A DNA stretch of 64,000 nucleotides from Triticum aestivum. Lineage: Eukaryota; Streptophyta; Magnoliopsida; Poales; Poaceae. The DNA lies in NCBI RefSeq assembly GCF_018294505.1, contig NC_057795.1, positions 515,970,795 to 516,034,794 on the forward strand, read 5' to 3'. How positions within the stretch are numbered: the first letter of the stretch is position 1; every line of letters begins with the position of its first letter. This document shows, piece by piece, positions 46,704-58,571 of the stretch. Below the pieces are notes generated by a model. It was not told where the DNA came from. It saw nothing but the letters and a program-made list of their open reading frames with translations, and did no database searches. A program made the position numbers and the translations under genes.

Positions 46704-48238
46704 TGATAACCCACACGTGTAGGGGATCGCAACAGTTTTCCATAAGTAAGAGTGTCGAACCCAACGAGGAGCTAAAGGTAGAATAAATATTCCCTCAAGT
46801 TCTATCAACCACCGATACAACTCTCCGCACGCTTGACGTTCGCTTTACCTAGAACAAGTATGAAACTAGAAGTACTTTGTAGGTGTGATAGGATAGGTTT
46901 GCAAGATAATAAAGAATGCGTAAATAAAAAGTAGGGGCTGTTTAGATAAAGATGCAATAAAGTAAATATAGCGAGTGTGGAAAAGTGGTGGTAGGAGTTG
47001 TTAAATTGTCCCTAGGCAATTGATTGTGTTACTAGACCGGTCATCACTATTGCAATTCTATTTGAGGGAGAGGCATAAGCTAACATACTTTCTCTTCTTG
47101 GATCATATGCACTTATGATTGGAACTCTAGCAAGCATCCGCAACTACTAAAGATTCATTAAGGTAAAACCCAACCATAGCATTAAAGTATCAAGTCCCCT
47201 TTATCCCATACGCAACAATCCCCTTACTCGGGTTTGTGTTTCAGTCACTCACGCAACCCACTATAAGCGAATCATAAACGCATTGCAACACCCTACGGCG
47301 GGAATCCCTCACGCTTGCGTGACATGGAGGGCACAATAGGACAACACCAATAATAAAACATGCAACTCAAACCAATCATAGAAATTCATCAATCACCGAT
47401 AGGACAACGGAAATCTACTCAGACATCATAGGATGGCAACACATCATTGGAAAATAATATGAAGCATAAAGCACCATGTTCAAGTAGAGGATACAGCGGG
47501 ATGCGGGAGAGTGCACCGCTGAATATAGATGGGGGAAGGTGATGGAGATGTTGGTGAAGATGACTGCGGTGTTGGTGAAGATCGCGGTGATGATGATGGC
47601 CCCCGGCGGTGTTCCACCGCCACCGGAAGCAAGGGGGAGAGTGCCCCCCTTCTTCTTATTCTTCCTTGACCTCCTCCCTAGATGGGAGAAGGGTTTCCCC
47701 TCTGGTCCTTGGCTCCCATGGCATGGGAGGGGCGAGAGCCCCTCCGAGATTGGATGTATCTCTCTGTTTCTGCGTTCTCTGATTCTACCCCTTCACCGTT
47801 TCTTAAATATTCGGAGATCCATAACTCCGATTGGGGTGAATCTTTCGCCCAGATTTTTCTCATAAAATTAGCTTTCTTGCAGAAAAAGAAGGGCATCAAC
47901 CGCCTTACGAGTGGCCCACGAGAGGCCAGGGCGCGCCTGCCTCCCTGGGGCGCCTCTCCTATCTCGTGGCCACCTCGGACACCGTTTCGCGTTGATTCTT
48001 CCTCCAGAAAATCCCAAATATTCCAAAATAATTCTGCGTCCATTTTATCCCGTTTGGACTCCGTTTGATATTGGTTTTCTGCGAAACATAAAACATGCAA
48101 CAAACAGGAACTGGCACTGGGCACTGGATCAATATGTTAGTCCCAAAAATAGTATAAAAAGTTGCCAAAAGTATATGAAAGTTTGAAGAATATTGGCATG
48201 GAACAATCAAAAATTATATGTACGATGGAGACGTATCA
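46704..48238 (-). repeat. 5' LTR of element E
   Basis: 1535 bp, plus strand tgataacccacacgtg ... gagacgtatca; followed by the ggagg duplication and resumption of element B. Confidence 0.92.
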
Positions 48239-48243
48239 GGAGG

Positions 48244-49883
48244 CCTACGTTACCTTGTGGGCGATCCTCACGAGGCTGATCCCTCCAACCTCCCTTGCGA
48301 GACTGGTCCTGCCAGGAGTCCTCGAGGGGTCGGCCACGCCACCCTTGGCGAGGGCCACGGTCTTCCCATAGTCCTCCACCTCTTCCTCCTCCTCGGCCAT
48401 AGCCCCGATCGTTGCGCTCGGGGCGTCAGCCGGCACGCACAGCCCTGAGCTCTTGGCATTGGTTGGTGTTGTGGGTGTGGAGGTCGTGGTACACGCAGTA
48501 TCGGCTGCCCTTGGATGACTCAGGCTGATCCCTGCCTCGCTTGGTGTCTGGCTCTGCTGCAAGCACAGTAGCCCCCTTGCGCTTCACGTCCTTGACCTTG
48601 GGCTTCTTCTCTTCTAGACCAGCAGCCAGAAGCTCGAGGAGGGAAAGGCGCCCTTCCTCAGCCCTAGCGCACTTGGTCGTCAAGTTGAACAACTCCAGGG
48701 ATGTGCACAGGTCCTCATGGATTGCTAGCTCCTCTTTCATCTTGATGTCACGCACGTCGTCGAAGAAGGCTGAGATGATGGCCTCCTCAGTCACCCTGGG
48801 GATCTTGAGGCGAGCGTTGTTGAAACGCTGGATGTACTTTTGCAGGGTCTCTCCTGGCTGCTGCTTGATAAGGCGCAGGTCGCTCATGGCCGGGGGCCAG
48901 TCGCGAGTGCCTTGGAAGTTGGCGATGAAGCGGGTGCGCATCTCGTCCCAGGAGGAAATCGTGCTAGGAGCCAGGTTCAGGAGCCAGGTGCGGGCACCTT
49001 CCTTGAGCGCCATGGGAAACCAGTTCGCCATGACCTTCTCATCCCCGTTGGCGGCTTCGATGCCCAGCTCATAGAGCTGGAGGAACTCCGCAGGGTCAGC
49101 CGTGTCGTCATAGCACGGGGGCAGATCTGGCTTGAACTTGCCCGGCCAGGCCACGCTGTGCAGCTCGGCGGTGAAGGCACGATAGCCTGCCGTGGCCACA
49201 TGAGGCCTTTGGTGATGAAGAGATTGATCTTGGAGGTCTCCGCGCGCTACCGCCAGGAGCAGCGCGGGGTCTTGGCGTGCTGGAGCAGGAGCGCGGTCGT
49301 GACGGGCCGGTGCGAGGAGCACACAGGTAGCTTCTTGGGGACGAGGGATCTCTTGGCAGCTCTTCTCTTGTTGTGTTGGCGCCGGACGGAGCAGGTCCCG
49401 TCCAGGGGCCGCGCGCCTTGGGGCCAGGGCGCCTTCTTGAGGGGGAGGCGACTGAGGCGCCTACGGAGCTTCGTTGCCTGCGCAGGGCAGGTGGTGGTGC
49501 AGCAAGAGGGATGGTGCGGGGGAGCCCCCAGCGGTGCTGACGAGCTCGGTGATGCGGGCAAGCCACTCGTCGTAGAGGTCGTCGACGGAACGGTAGTGTA
49601 GGAGCTCCCACGCAAGGAGCAGCGCGACATGCGCATCCGTAGGAGCACGGCGGTCATGGGACGACGAACCGGCTGGAGTCAGCGACGGGGTGGCGGTGCG
49701 GCCTTCTCGCTGCACCGAAGGATGCAGGGACGATGCCTGCTACTCGTTCCCCGCCGGGCCGATGGTGGCGTGGATGGCAGGCGACGGGGAACGACGGGGA
49801 GGCCCTCCGATGGGGGCCGTCTGGGCAACATGGGCTGCAAGGGCAGCCCGGCGCTCGGCGCGGGCTCGACGAGCGTCAGACAT
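48244..49883 (-). pseudogene. gag of element B, nearly full length with nonsense mutations
   Basis: ATG at 49883-49881 (MSDARRARAERR). One frame runs to 48429, broken by TAG at 49742-49740 (Gln in A), TAG at 49463-49461 (Glu in A) and TGA at 48428-48426. Domains in order: Pro/Ala/Ser-rich N-terminus; Retrotrans_gag core (DTADPAEFLQLYELGIEAAN through MRTRFIANFQGTRDWP, about 49115-48890) and its continuation LRLIKQQPGETLQKYIQRFN; a Lys-rich linker; a CCHC-like knuckle CVYHDLHTHNTNQC (C-x2-H-x4-H-x4-C). After the TGA the same frame reads a Gly/Arg-rich RGG-like tail up to element E. Capsid/nucleocapsid protein in origin; this copy cannot make it intact. Confidence 0.85.
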
Positions 49884-49927
49884 GGATGCGACAGACGGCG
49901 AAACGCAAGGCGGATTCCGGCGCACCC

Positions 49928-49944
49928 CTACCTGGCGCGCCAAA
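49928..49944 (-). other. Primer-binding site of element B
   Basis: On the minus strand, TTTGGCGCGCCAGGTAGG follows the 5' LTR end ctgaca. Same motif as in A and G. Confidence 0.7.
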
Positions 49945-50679
49945 TGTCAGATTTCGGGCCACCGTTGTGGAGTAATACCCTACTCTAGTTTGTGGTGTGG
50001 TGGATTGCCTCTGGGGCTGATGATGAACAATACAAAGGAAGAACTGCCTTGCGAGGGGAGGAGTTCTTGTGGGGGCGATGTCTCTTGGGAAGGATTGAAT
50101 CCGGATCCCCTTCTACTGCGGTGGCTAGCCCTATTTATAGAGCGAGGCCCTGGTCCTCTTCCCAAATATTGAGCCGGAAGGGCGCCAACAATTGGCCATT
50201 TTGAAGGGGAACATATAGTACACTTATCCTGACTAAAGTTGGTCCTCGCCTGCCAAAGACTCTGACGATGACGCCGGCTTGGGCTCCACGATGACCTCCA
50301 TCCTGCCATTCTGCTGGTCTTGGTCTTGTTGCACCGAAATTGTTGCCTTTGCTTGATACCCTTGCCTGCGCTTGCCCCCTTTGCACCAAAGAGGAAACAA
50401 GGACTCTGCGCAGGCCGGCACCCGCCTGGCTTCGGTCGTCATGGCTTGCGTGTGGGCACCTCGTGAGGTACCCCGCCTTGATCTCTCCACCTCCTCGCGA
50501 GCCATCCTGACGAAGTTGTGCCTGAGGAAGCTTCCTGTCGTCCGCCCTGCGAGGCTTGGCCCCTCGCGAGGGTGTTGAGCTTGTGTTAACGAAGATGGGC
50601 CGTACTAGGCCACTCCTTGAGCCACGCCGCAGGCCGCAGGCAGGCAGTTCTGGGTACCCCCGTTCCCAGAACGCCGACA
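49945..50679 (-). repeat. 5' LTR of element B, with 140 bp internal deletion
   Basis: 735 bp against 873 bp for the partner. The missing segment corresponds to 35931-36070 of the partner and is bounded there by two copies of tcggg (35931 and 36071), one of which remains here. This looks like microhomology-mediated deletion. Confidence 0.9.
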
Positions 50680-50949
50680 AACACCACCACAAGAACATCC
50701 CTCACGAGGATGTTCTTCCCTTGTATTGTTCATCATCAGCCCAGAGGCAATCCACCATGCCACAAACTAGAGTAGGGTATTACACCACAACGGTGGCCCG
50801 AACTAGTATAAAGCTTGCGTCTCTTGTGTTGTTCATCGTGTAGCCTAGATCCTTTGCAAGGCAACGAGACGCGAGTTGGTAGAGGAGAGATCTTCGCGCG
50901 CACCCCAGAGTTCGAACCTGAAGCGTCTGCCAGAACTAGCAATCCGACA
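50680..50949 (+). repeat. 3' LTR of element A, right part
   Basis: Resumes aacaccaccacaagaac and ends aatccgaca, followed by the ccttt duplication (50950-50954) and return to element C. Confidence 0.92.
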
Positions 50950-50954
50950 CCTTT

Positions 50955-51283
50955 CAATCATGGTGTATAAGCCAGATCAAGAGGGTAGTAACACTATGTT
51001 CTCTTTGGTGAATACACCTATGTTTGAACAGGAAGCTCCCAAATGACATATAATGAGACTCAAGGCAAGATACCTATGTTTGAACTACACAGTGCAACAA
51101 GTTCTCTTTGGTAATCCTTTAATTTGGGTAGGAAGCCCCCAAGTGATGATATGAAGTGACAATAAAGACTCATATTCTTTGAACTGAAATGACAGAGGCC
51201 CTGAATTATCAGGGATGCCGGCTTTATTATATTCATGATAATATATACATCGATAACGTATGCACATCACAAGAGTTGGTGCC
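50955..51283 (-). other. Noncoding sequence of element C
   Basis: Lies between the integrase end and the insertion of A. It includes a duplicated motif (ttctctttggt at about 50999 and 51102) and gcccccaagtg. No gene seen. Confidence 0.55.
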
Positions 51284-52490
51284 TCAGGTGTAATAAGGCC
51301 GAAGATGAGCAATATTCCATGGTCGGCGGGCCTCCTCCTCCGAGGTGCGTGAGTCCTTATGGTCTCGAACATCGATAAGGTTGTATGATCCATTGTTCAG
51401 ATTCTTTTTGACCACAAAGGGCCCTTCCCAAGGTGGGGATAGCTTCTGCATGTCAGTTTGATCCTTGATGAGCCGGAGCACAAAGTCGCCGTCTTGAAAG
51501 GTTCTGGTTTTAACCCGGCGACTGTGATAACGCCGCAGATCTTGCTAGTAAATCACCGAACAAGATGCCGCAAGGTCACACTCCTCATCTAGCAGGTCAA
51601 TAGCATCCTAACATGCCTTCTCATTGTCAGCTTCAACATAAGCCGCCACACGAGGCAAATCGTGAAGTATGTCACTGGGGAGATCCGCCTCAGCTCCATA
51701 AATCATGAAGAAAGGCGTGTAACCCGTAGATCTGTTGGGGGTGGTATTGATACTCCAAAGCACTGATGGCAACTCTTCTACCCAACAACCCGGTGTCCTC
51801 TACAAAGGAACCATAAGCTGGGGCTTGATACCTCTCAAGATTTCCTGATTTCCTCGTTCAGCTTGGCCATTAGACTGGGGGTGAGCCACTGATGACACAT
51901 CAAGTCGAATATGCTCTTGTTCACAGAACTCTATCATTGCTCCCTTAGACAGATTAGTACCATTATTAGTGATGATACTATGAGGATACCCAAAACGAAA
52001 GATCACCTTTTTAATAAATTGAACCGTTGTGGCTGCATCACATTTGCTGACCAACTCAGCCTCAACCCACTTTGTAAACTTGTCAACCGCCACCATGAGG
52101 TGGGTCTTTTTATCCTTGGACCTTTTGAAGGGCCCAACCATATCCAGCTCCAGACTGCATACGGCCAAGTAATTGGAATCATCCTCAACTCTTGACCCTG
52201 CACATGAGCATGTCTTGAGAATTTCTGACAACCATCACATTTACTGACCAGATCTTCTGCATCAGCATGAGCCGTCAGCCAATAAAACCCATGACAAAAA
52301 GCTTTAGCAATGACAGACTTAGAGTCGACATGATGACCGCAATCTCCTTCATGAATCTCCCTTAGAATTTCACGGCCCACCTCAGGAGAAATGCATCTTT
52401 GAAACACCCCTATAACACTGCATCCGTGAAGCTCACCTTTGACAATTGTCATTGACTTAGACCGCCGGGTTATTTGCGTGGCCAAAGTTT
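51284..52490 (-). pseudogene. Integrase of element C, broken
   Basis: Minus strand. A zinc-binding HHCC domain (GHHVDSKSVIAKAF ... CDGCQKF, about 52400-52220) is followed by a frameshift, then the rve core: LELDMVGPFKRSKDKKTHLM (first Asp), SIITNNGTNL where the second catalytic Asp is Asn, and PQSNGQAERGN (Glu), about 52160-51830. After a region with stops, the C-terminal KLSPPWEGPFVV ... NIAHLRPYYT (51450-51284) is typical of Tat-lineage integrase. Frameshift, stops and the D-to-N change make it inactive. Upstream pol is cut by the Angela element at 52492. Confidence 0.85.
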
Positions 52491-52491
52491 C

Positions 52492-54249
52492 TGTTGGAAA
52501 TATGCCCTAGAGGCAATAATAAATTGGTTATTATTATATTTCCTTGTTCATGATAATTGTCTATTATTGATGCTACAATTGTATTAATCGGAAACCGTAA
52601 TACATGTGTGAATACATGGACCACAATATGTCCCTAGTGAGCCTCTAGTTGACTAGCTCGTTAATCAATAGATGGTTGTGGTTTCCTAACCATGGACATT
52701 GGATGTCATTGATAACGGGATCATATCATTAGGATAATGATGTGATGGTTACAAGACCCAATCCTAAGCATAGCACAAGATCGTGTAGTTCGTTTGCTAG
52801 AGCTTTTCTAATGACAAGTATCATTTCCTTAGACCATGAGATTGTGCAACTCTCGGATACCGTAGGAATGCTTTGGGTGTATCAAACGTCACAACGTAAC
52901 TGTGTGACTATAAAGGTGCACTATAGGTATCTTCAAAAGTGTCTGTTGAGTTGGCACGAATCGAGATTGGGATTTGTCACTCCGTATGACGGAGAGGTAT
53001 CTCTGGGCCCACTCGCTAATGCATCATCATAATGAGCTCAATGTGACTAAGGAGTTAGCCAAGGGATTGTGCGTTACGGAACAAGTAAAGAGACTTTCTG
53101 GTAATGAGATTGAACGAGGTACGGGGATACCGACGATGGAATCTCGGGCAAGTAACATACCGATGGACAAAGGGAATTGTATATGGGATTGATTGAATCC
53201 CCGACATAGTGGTTCATCCGATGAGATCATCATGGAACATGTGGGAGCCAATATGGGTATCCAGATCCCGCTATTGGTTATTGGCCGGAGAGGTATGTCG
53301 GTCATGTCTGCATGGTTCCCGAACCCATAGGGTCTACACACTTAAGGTTCGGGGACGCTAGAGTTGTAATGGGAATAGTATGTGGTTACCGAAGGTTGTT
53401 CGGAGTACTGGATGAGATCCCGGATGTGATGAGGAACTCCGGAATAGTCGGGAGGTGAAGGTCGATATATTGGACAAAGGGTATTGGAGTCCGGAAGTGT
53501 TCCAGAGGTACCGGGCTATGGCCAGGATGATGAAAAGGTGTTTTCGGGGGCCCCGACAAGTGTTGCAGGGCCTCATGGGCCAAGGGGAGGGGGCAAACCA
53601 GCCCACTAAGGGGCTGTATGCCCCACACCCTTTTCCCACATTGCTTGGGGAGGTGGGGTGCCTCTACCTGGCTTGGGAGGCAAGCCTCCACCTGCTTGGC
53701 TTGGCGGGCAAGTCTCCCTAGGGTTTCCCTAGGGAGATCCAATCTGCCCTAGCCGCCGCCCCCTAGGGGAAACCCTAGGGCGCCTCCTCCTCCACCTTCC
53801 CCTATATATAGTGAGGGAGAGAGAGGGCAGCTGCACCCTTACATGCCCTGGTGCTGCCCTTCCTCTCCTTCCTACACCTTTTCCTCCTCCGTAGTGCTTG
53901 GCGAAGCCCTGCTAGAGAACCACGAGCTCCACCACCACCACGCCGTGGTGCTGCCGGAGTTCTCCTTCAACTTCTCCTCTCTCCTTGATGGATCAAGAAG
54001 GAGGAGACGTCCCCGGGTTGTACGTGTGTTGAACACGGAGGTGCCATCCGTTCGGCACTTGGATCGGATCTTCCGCGATTTGAATCACCGCGAGTATGAC
54101 TCCATCAACCGCGTTCTTGTAACGCTTCCACTTAGCAATCTTCAAGGGTATGAAGATGCACTCCCTTCTCTCTCTCATTGCTGGCATCTCCTAGATTGAT
54201 CTTGGTGACACGTATGAATTTTTTTGAATTATTACTATGTTCCCCAACA
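52492..54249 (+). repeat. Angela-type 5' LTR (1758 bp)
   Basis: Starts tgttggaaatatgccctaga and ends gttccccaaca. Length and sequence are typical of Angela/BARE1/WIS. A TATA box (TATATATA, 53803-53810) precedes the transcription-start region. It contains no gene. Confidence 0.95.
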
Positions 54250-54250
54250 G

Positions 54251-54262
54251 TGGTATCAGAGC
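54251..54262 (+). other. Initiator-Met tRNA primer-binding site
   Basis: TGGTATCAGAGC one base after the LTR, exact match to the classic Copia primer site. Confidence 0.92.
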
Positions 54263-55490
54263 TAGGTCTATGCGTAGATTCTATGCACAAGTAGAACGCA
54301 CGTAGTTGTGGGCGATGATTTGTTCAATTTTCTTACCTTTACTAGTCTTATCTTGATTCGGCAGTATTGTGGGATGAAGCAGCCCGGACCGACCTTACAC
54401 GTACGCTTACGTGAGATAGGTTCCACCGACTGACATGCACTAGTTGCATAAGGTGGCTAGCCACTACAAGAAATATGTCAACTTATGACCTTCTGTCATT
54501 GACCCTCGAAGAATTGGTCATAAATTTATGACCATTTCAGACCAATTGGTCAAAAGCTGTTCGGGGGGCTCCAAACCCTAAACCATTGCGACCATTTTGG
54601 TCAGACAGGTCATAATTTCCTCACACGAAAAGGTCATAAAGCAAACAGCGCTAGTCTGCTGCCTTATTTCTAGTTGTTAACGACCAATATAGATGGTCAT
54701 AGCCTTGTAAATTGTGGTGGGTTGCTATGACTAGGCGCCACCTCATCAGTTTTTCCTATGTGTCATGTCCATGTGGCAGTTTTTGCCCTAGGTTGTGAAG
54801 CAACCTATATTTCTGTCATTCCCAAAATTCCCAAAAAAAATCTCATAAATTCTTTGGGTCATATCTTCGTCAAATATGTGAAAACCTTCCTTGCCTAGTT
54901 CAAAACTAATTCAAAAATATTCATTTTCCTATTCTGTTCAGAGCAGCACTTTGTGAAGGAAGTACCACTTTGGCATGTCCAAATGGTATCCATTTTCTAC
55001 AGTGCTTTCCTATGCCCAAATAACCATCCTCCACCAAATGCCAGCTCAATCCACATTCATTATTTTGAGCCAAGCTTCAACATTCGTATTTATGTCCAGT
55101 GTGGTGGTTTGCAAAGCAAGTACCACCTAGGCTCCTCCTTTTGAGCTGAAAATTTGTGAAGACGGTCTTCTTAGTAACTGATCATCCTCAGCCAAAACTC
55201 ACGCCCATTAGCCATGTACATTTCCTGTACCGCTAATCAAACACTTGGCTACTAATTCATGTTTGAGCATCGATCGGTCTCCTCGTGAGAATCTTATGTT
55301 GTAATTTTCTTCCTAGCACCAACCTGGGGAGTGCCCAACCCACTAGACATGCCTAGGCCACCCAGAACACATGGCAACGCCACGGTCACGCGGTGACCAC
55401 GCGGCGGGCATGCGAGTTTACGCGCTCTAGAGTTGGGGCCCTCGGCCACCGCCCAAACCTCGACGTATCGCCACCAAACCACGTATTTAT

Positions 55491-57760
55491 GATTAAATAG
55501 GTCCTTATGTAACTAGAAATGATTTTTGGAAAAAATAAATAGCAAACTATGAGGCAGCTGCAGTTCAAATTTGACCCGCTTCCAACTGAATCGGCAGAAA
55601 TTTGTCTTTTTCACGAGAGGTGGATCAAAAAATTTTACACCAGACCATTTTTTCAATTATGCATTAAATATGCCCTAGTATTTTATAAAAATGATTTGGT
55701 CCAATTTTGCAACAATTATTTGGTAGTTCCTTCACAAAAAAACCTCCTTTCGGGCACTCGAAAAATGGAAAATGGTTTTTCCGTCCAACGAAAATGAAAA
55801 CTTCCTTAGGCAACATTGTTTGCCATTCCAATATGCACCCTTGTGCACAATATGAGATCATTTGAACAAACTATGCCATGAATGTGGCCATAAGATTGAT
55901 CATTTGGCTTGAAAGCCATGAATCTTCACGCATGATAGCTCATTTCTGAGAACACTTTTTTAAAATAATTACCGTATTACAAGTTTGTTATTTTTCTTGG
56001 GAACTTGGACACATATAATGACACAATGTGAATGTTTCCCAATTTTTTGATTTTTTTTTGAATTTTTTATGCCCGTTTCAAAATGCGGTCAAAACGGCGG
56101 GCTTGACCGTTCCTAGCTAGTGGTTGAATCTTGGATTTTTTTGGTGTTTCTCTGATTAAATAGATACTTATGTACCTAGAAATGATTTTTGGAAAAATAA
56201 ATAGCAAACTATGAGGCAGCTGCAGTTCAAATTTGACCCGTTTCCAGCTGAATCGGCGGCAATTTGTCTTTTTCACCAGAGGTGGATCAAAACTTTTTTC
56301 ACCCAACAATTTTGTCAATTGTGCATTATATATGGCCTAGTATTTTATAAAATTGATTTGGTCCATTTTTGCAACAATTATTTGGTAGTTCCTTCACAAA
56401 AAACCTCCTTTTGGGCACTCGGAAAATGAAAAATGAATTTTCCGTGCAAAGAAAATGAAAACTTCCTTAGGCAACATTGTTTGGAATTCCAAGATGTACC
56501 CTTGTGCACAATATGAGATCATTTGAACAAACTATGCCATGAATGTGGCCATAAGATTGATCATTTGGCTTGAAAGCCATTGATCTCCACACGTGATAGC
56601 TCGTTTCTGAGAACACATTTTAAAAATAATTGCTGTATTACAAGTTTGTTATTTTTCCTGGGAACTTGGCCACATATAATGACACAATGCGAAGGTTTCC
56701 TAATTTTTTGAATTTTTTTGAATTTTTTATGCCCGTTTCAAAATGCGGTCAAAACGGCGGGAATGACCGTTCCTAGCTAGTGGTTGAATCTTGGAATTTT
56801 TTTGGCGTTTCTCTGATTAAATAGGTACTTATGTACCTAGAAATGATTTTTGGAAAAAATAAATAGCAAACTATGAGGCACCTACAGTTCAAATTTGACC
56901 CGCTTCCAGCTGAATCGGCGGGAATTTATCTTTTTCACCAGAGGTGGATCAAAACTTTTGACACCCAACCATTTTGTCAATTGTACATTAAATATGGCCT
57001 AGTATTTTAGAAAAATGATTTGGTCCAATTTTGCAACAATTATTTGGGAGGTCCTTCACAAAAAAACCTCCTTTCGGGCACTCGAAAAATGGAAAATGGT
57101 TTTTTCGTCCAAAGAAAATGAAAACTTCCTTAGACAACATTGTTTGCCATTCCAATATGCACTCTTGTGCACAGTATGAGATCATTTGAACAAACTATGC
57201 CATGAATGTGGCCATAAGATTGATCATTTGGCTTGAAAGTCATTGATCTCCACACGTGATAGCTCGTTTCTGAGAACACTTTTTTAAAATAATTGCCGTA
57301 TTACAAGTTTGTTATTTTTCCTGGGAACTTGGCCACATATAATGACACAATGCGAAGGTTTCCCAATTTTTTGAATTTTTTTGAATTTTTTATGCCCGTT
57401 TCAAAATGCGGTCAAAACGGCGGGAATGACCGTTCCTAGCTAGTGGTTGAATCTTGGAATTTTTTTGGCGTTTCTCTGATTAAATAGGTACTTATGTACC
57501 TAGAAATGATTTTTGGAAAAAATAAATAGCAAACTATGAGGAACCTACAGTTCAAATTTGACCCGCTTCCAACTGAATCGGCGAGAATTTGTCTTTTTCA
57601 CCAGAGGTGGATCAAAACTTTTGACACCCAACCATTTTGTCAATTGTACATTAAATATGGCCTAGTATTTTAGAAAAATGATTTGGTCCGATTTTGCAAC
57701 AATTATTGGGAGGTCCTTCACAAAATACCTCCTTTTGGGCACTCGAAAAATGAAAAATAT
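55491..57760. repeat. 662 bp tandem array, three full copies and a partial fourth
   Basis: Units start gattaaatag at 55491, 56153 and about 56815 and 57478; the anchor agcaaactatgagg is spaced 662, 662 and 663 bp apart. The fourth copy diverges after about 57760. Short ORFs recur once per unit but are broken differently, so coding is unlikely. Confidence 0.93.
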
Positions 57761-58479
57761 TTATTTTTGCAAAAAAAAACTCATTTCTCACTACACCTTT
57801 TTGAAGATATTTATCTTTTTTCATGTTTGTTATTTTTTTCTGAAAACTCGTTCACATTTTGGTGACATAATGAGAAGGTTTTCTATTTTCTTTTTGAATT
57901 TCTCAGGTCATAAAATAACTGTCATGATTTTAACATATTATTTTTAAACAACTATGACCAATTTAGATGGTCATAGCATCATACTGCATTCTGATTGGTC
58001 TGTAGACCCTTCACGCGGATCGTGCATCATACACCGTCGGATGCTCATGGATCCAACGGCTGTCCACACCAACCCCGAAACCCTAGCTGGTCATTTTCCA
58101 TCCACCCCCCGCCTCCTTTCTTTCCCACCCCCACACCAACCCATCCATCTCCTCGCTGCCTCCTCCCTTCCAGATCTCCTCGCTGCCCGATGGAGAGCTG
58201 CCTCCTCCCTTCCAGATCGCCGCTGGCACCTCCCTCCGGCGGAGCTGGCCGCCGTCCATGGCCTCCCGCACGCCCTACTCCTCTCACCCCTCCCCTTCCC
58301 TCATCCAACCAAACCGCACGTCCATGGCCACATCCCAGCTCGATCTCGTCGGGAACGAGGCCATCCCTCTCCCTCTCCCCTTGCCGCCTTGCCTCCCCTC
58401 TCCAGATCCAGATCCGCCACCCTCTCCCTCTCCCCTCGCCTCCCCTCTCCCTCTCCCCTCGTCGCCGCACCGCCCATCG

Positions 58480-58493
58480 CCCCCCCCCCCCCC
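58480..58493 (+). repeat. Poly-C run
   Basis: About 14 consecutive C in a long CT-rich segment upstream of the eL33 fragment, probably part of the captured promoter/leader. Such runs are prone to length errors. Confidence 0.85.
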
Positions 58494-58571
58494 GCGCCCA
58501 ACCTTCTCCCCCTTCCCCCCCTCCCCTCCCGTGTCCCCATCCCGTTGAAACCCTAAGCAGTGGCAGCCGCC

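Larger units (their letters stand above)
40704..48238 (-). mobile_element. Sabrina-type (Athila lineage) LTR element E
   Basis: LTRs are 40704-42222 (3') and 46704-48238 (5'). The flanking duplication ggagg is perfect (40699-40703 and 48239-48243). The minus-strand LTR begins tgatacgtctccgtcgtatc and ends acttgtgggttatca, a very common Triticeae sequence I associate with Sabrina. The 4.5 kb interior has a tRNA-Asp-type primer site and one gag-region ORF, but no protease, reverse transcriptase or integrase, so it is non-autonomous. It interrupts element B between gag and protease. Confidence 0.92.
35922..50679 (-). mobile_element. Gypsy-type LTR element B, inverted within the 3' LTR of A
   Basis: Same LTR family as A, opposite orientation. 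LTRs are 35922-36794 (3') and 49945-50679 (5'). Target duplication is aacat at 35917-35921 (one C-to-T change) and aacac at 50680-50684; the uninterrupted 5' LTR of A reads gggacaacaccacc at this point. Order in element direction: PBS, gag, protease (with element E inserted between), truncated reverse transcriptase, repeat-rich noncoding region, antisense B3-like cargo, PPT-like tract, 3' LTR. Nonsense mutations and missing RNase H and integrase make it non-autonomous. Confidence 0.93.
24062..50949 (+). mobile_element. Gypsy-type LTR element A with nested inserts
   Basis: The 5' LTR is 24062-24947. The 3' LTR is split into 35313-35921 and 50680-50949 by element B. A perfect 5 bp duplication ccttt flanks it (24057-24061 and 50950-50954). 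The interior holds a gag fused by deletion to a reverse-transcriptase remnant, repeat-rich noncoding sequence, an antisense cargo ORF (30376-27744) and a Sukkula-type LTR (30465-35090). No protease, complete reverse transcriptase, RNase H or integrase is present, so A is non-autonomous. It is inserted in element C. Confidence 0.93.
17876..52491 (-). mobile_element. Tat-type Gypsy retrotransposon (element C), split by element A
   Basis: Minus orientation. Visible parts are the 3' LTR (17876-18360), an antisense extra ORF (19410-22912), noncoding sequence to 24061, and beyond element A the integrase (52490-51284). Flanks of A match in style: AGCCCCCAAG motifs and agccggctt sequence occur on both sides. 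The rest of pol, gag and the 5' LTR must lie right of the Angela element that interrupts it at 52492, outside the window. It was inserted in the Sirevirus LTR; cctag (17871-17875) would be one copy of its target duplication. Confidence 0.85.

Noticed and set aside
48540..49601. Plus-strand ORFs of 177 and 253 codons
   Set aside because: Antisense shadows of the gag of element B, where the Retrotrans_gag and zinc-knuckle motifs are on the minus strand.
58045..58560. Long Pro/Ser frames and their antisense upstream of the eL33 exons
   Set aside because: CT-rich promoter/leader sequence; frames are compositional.
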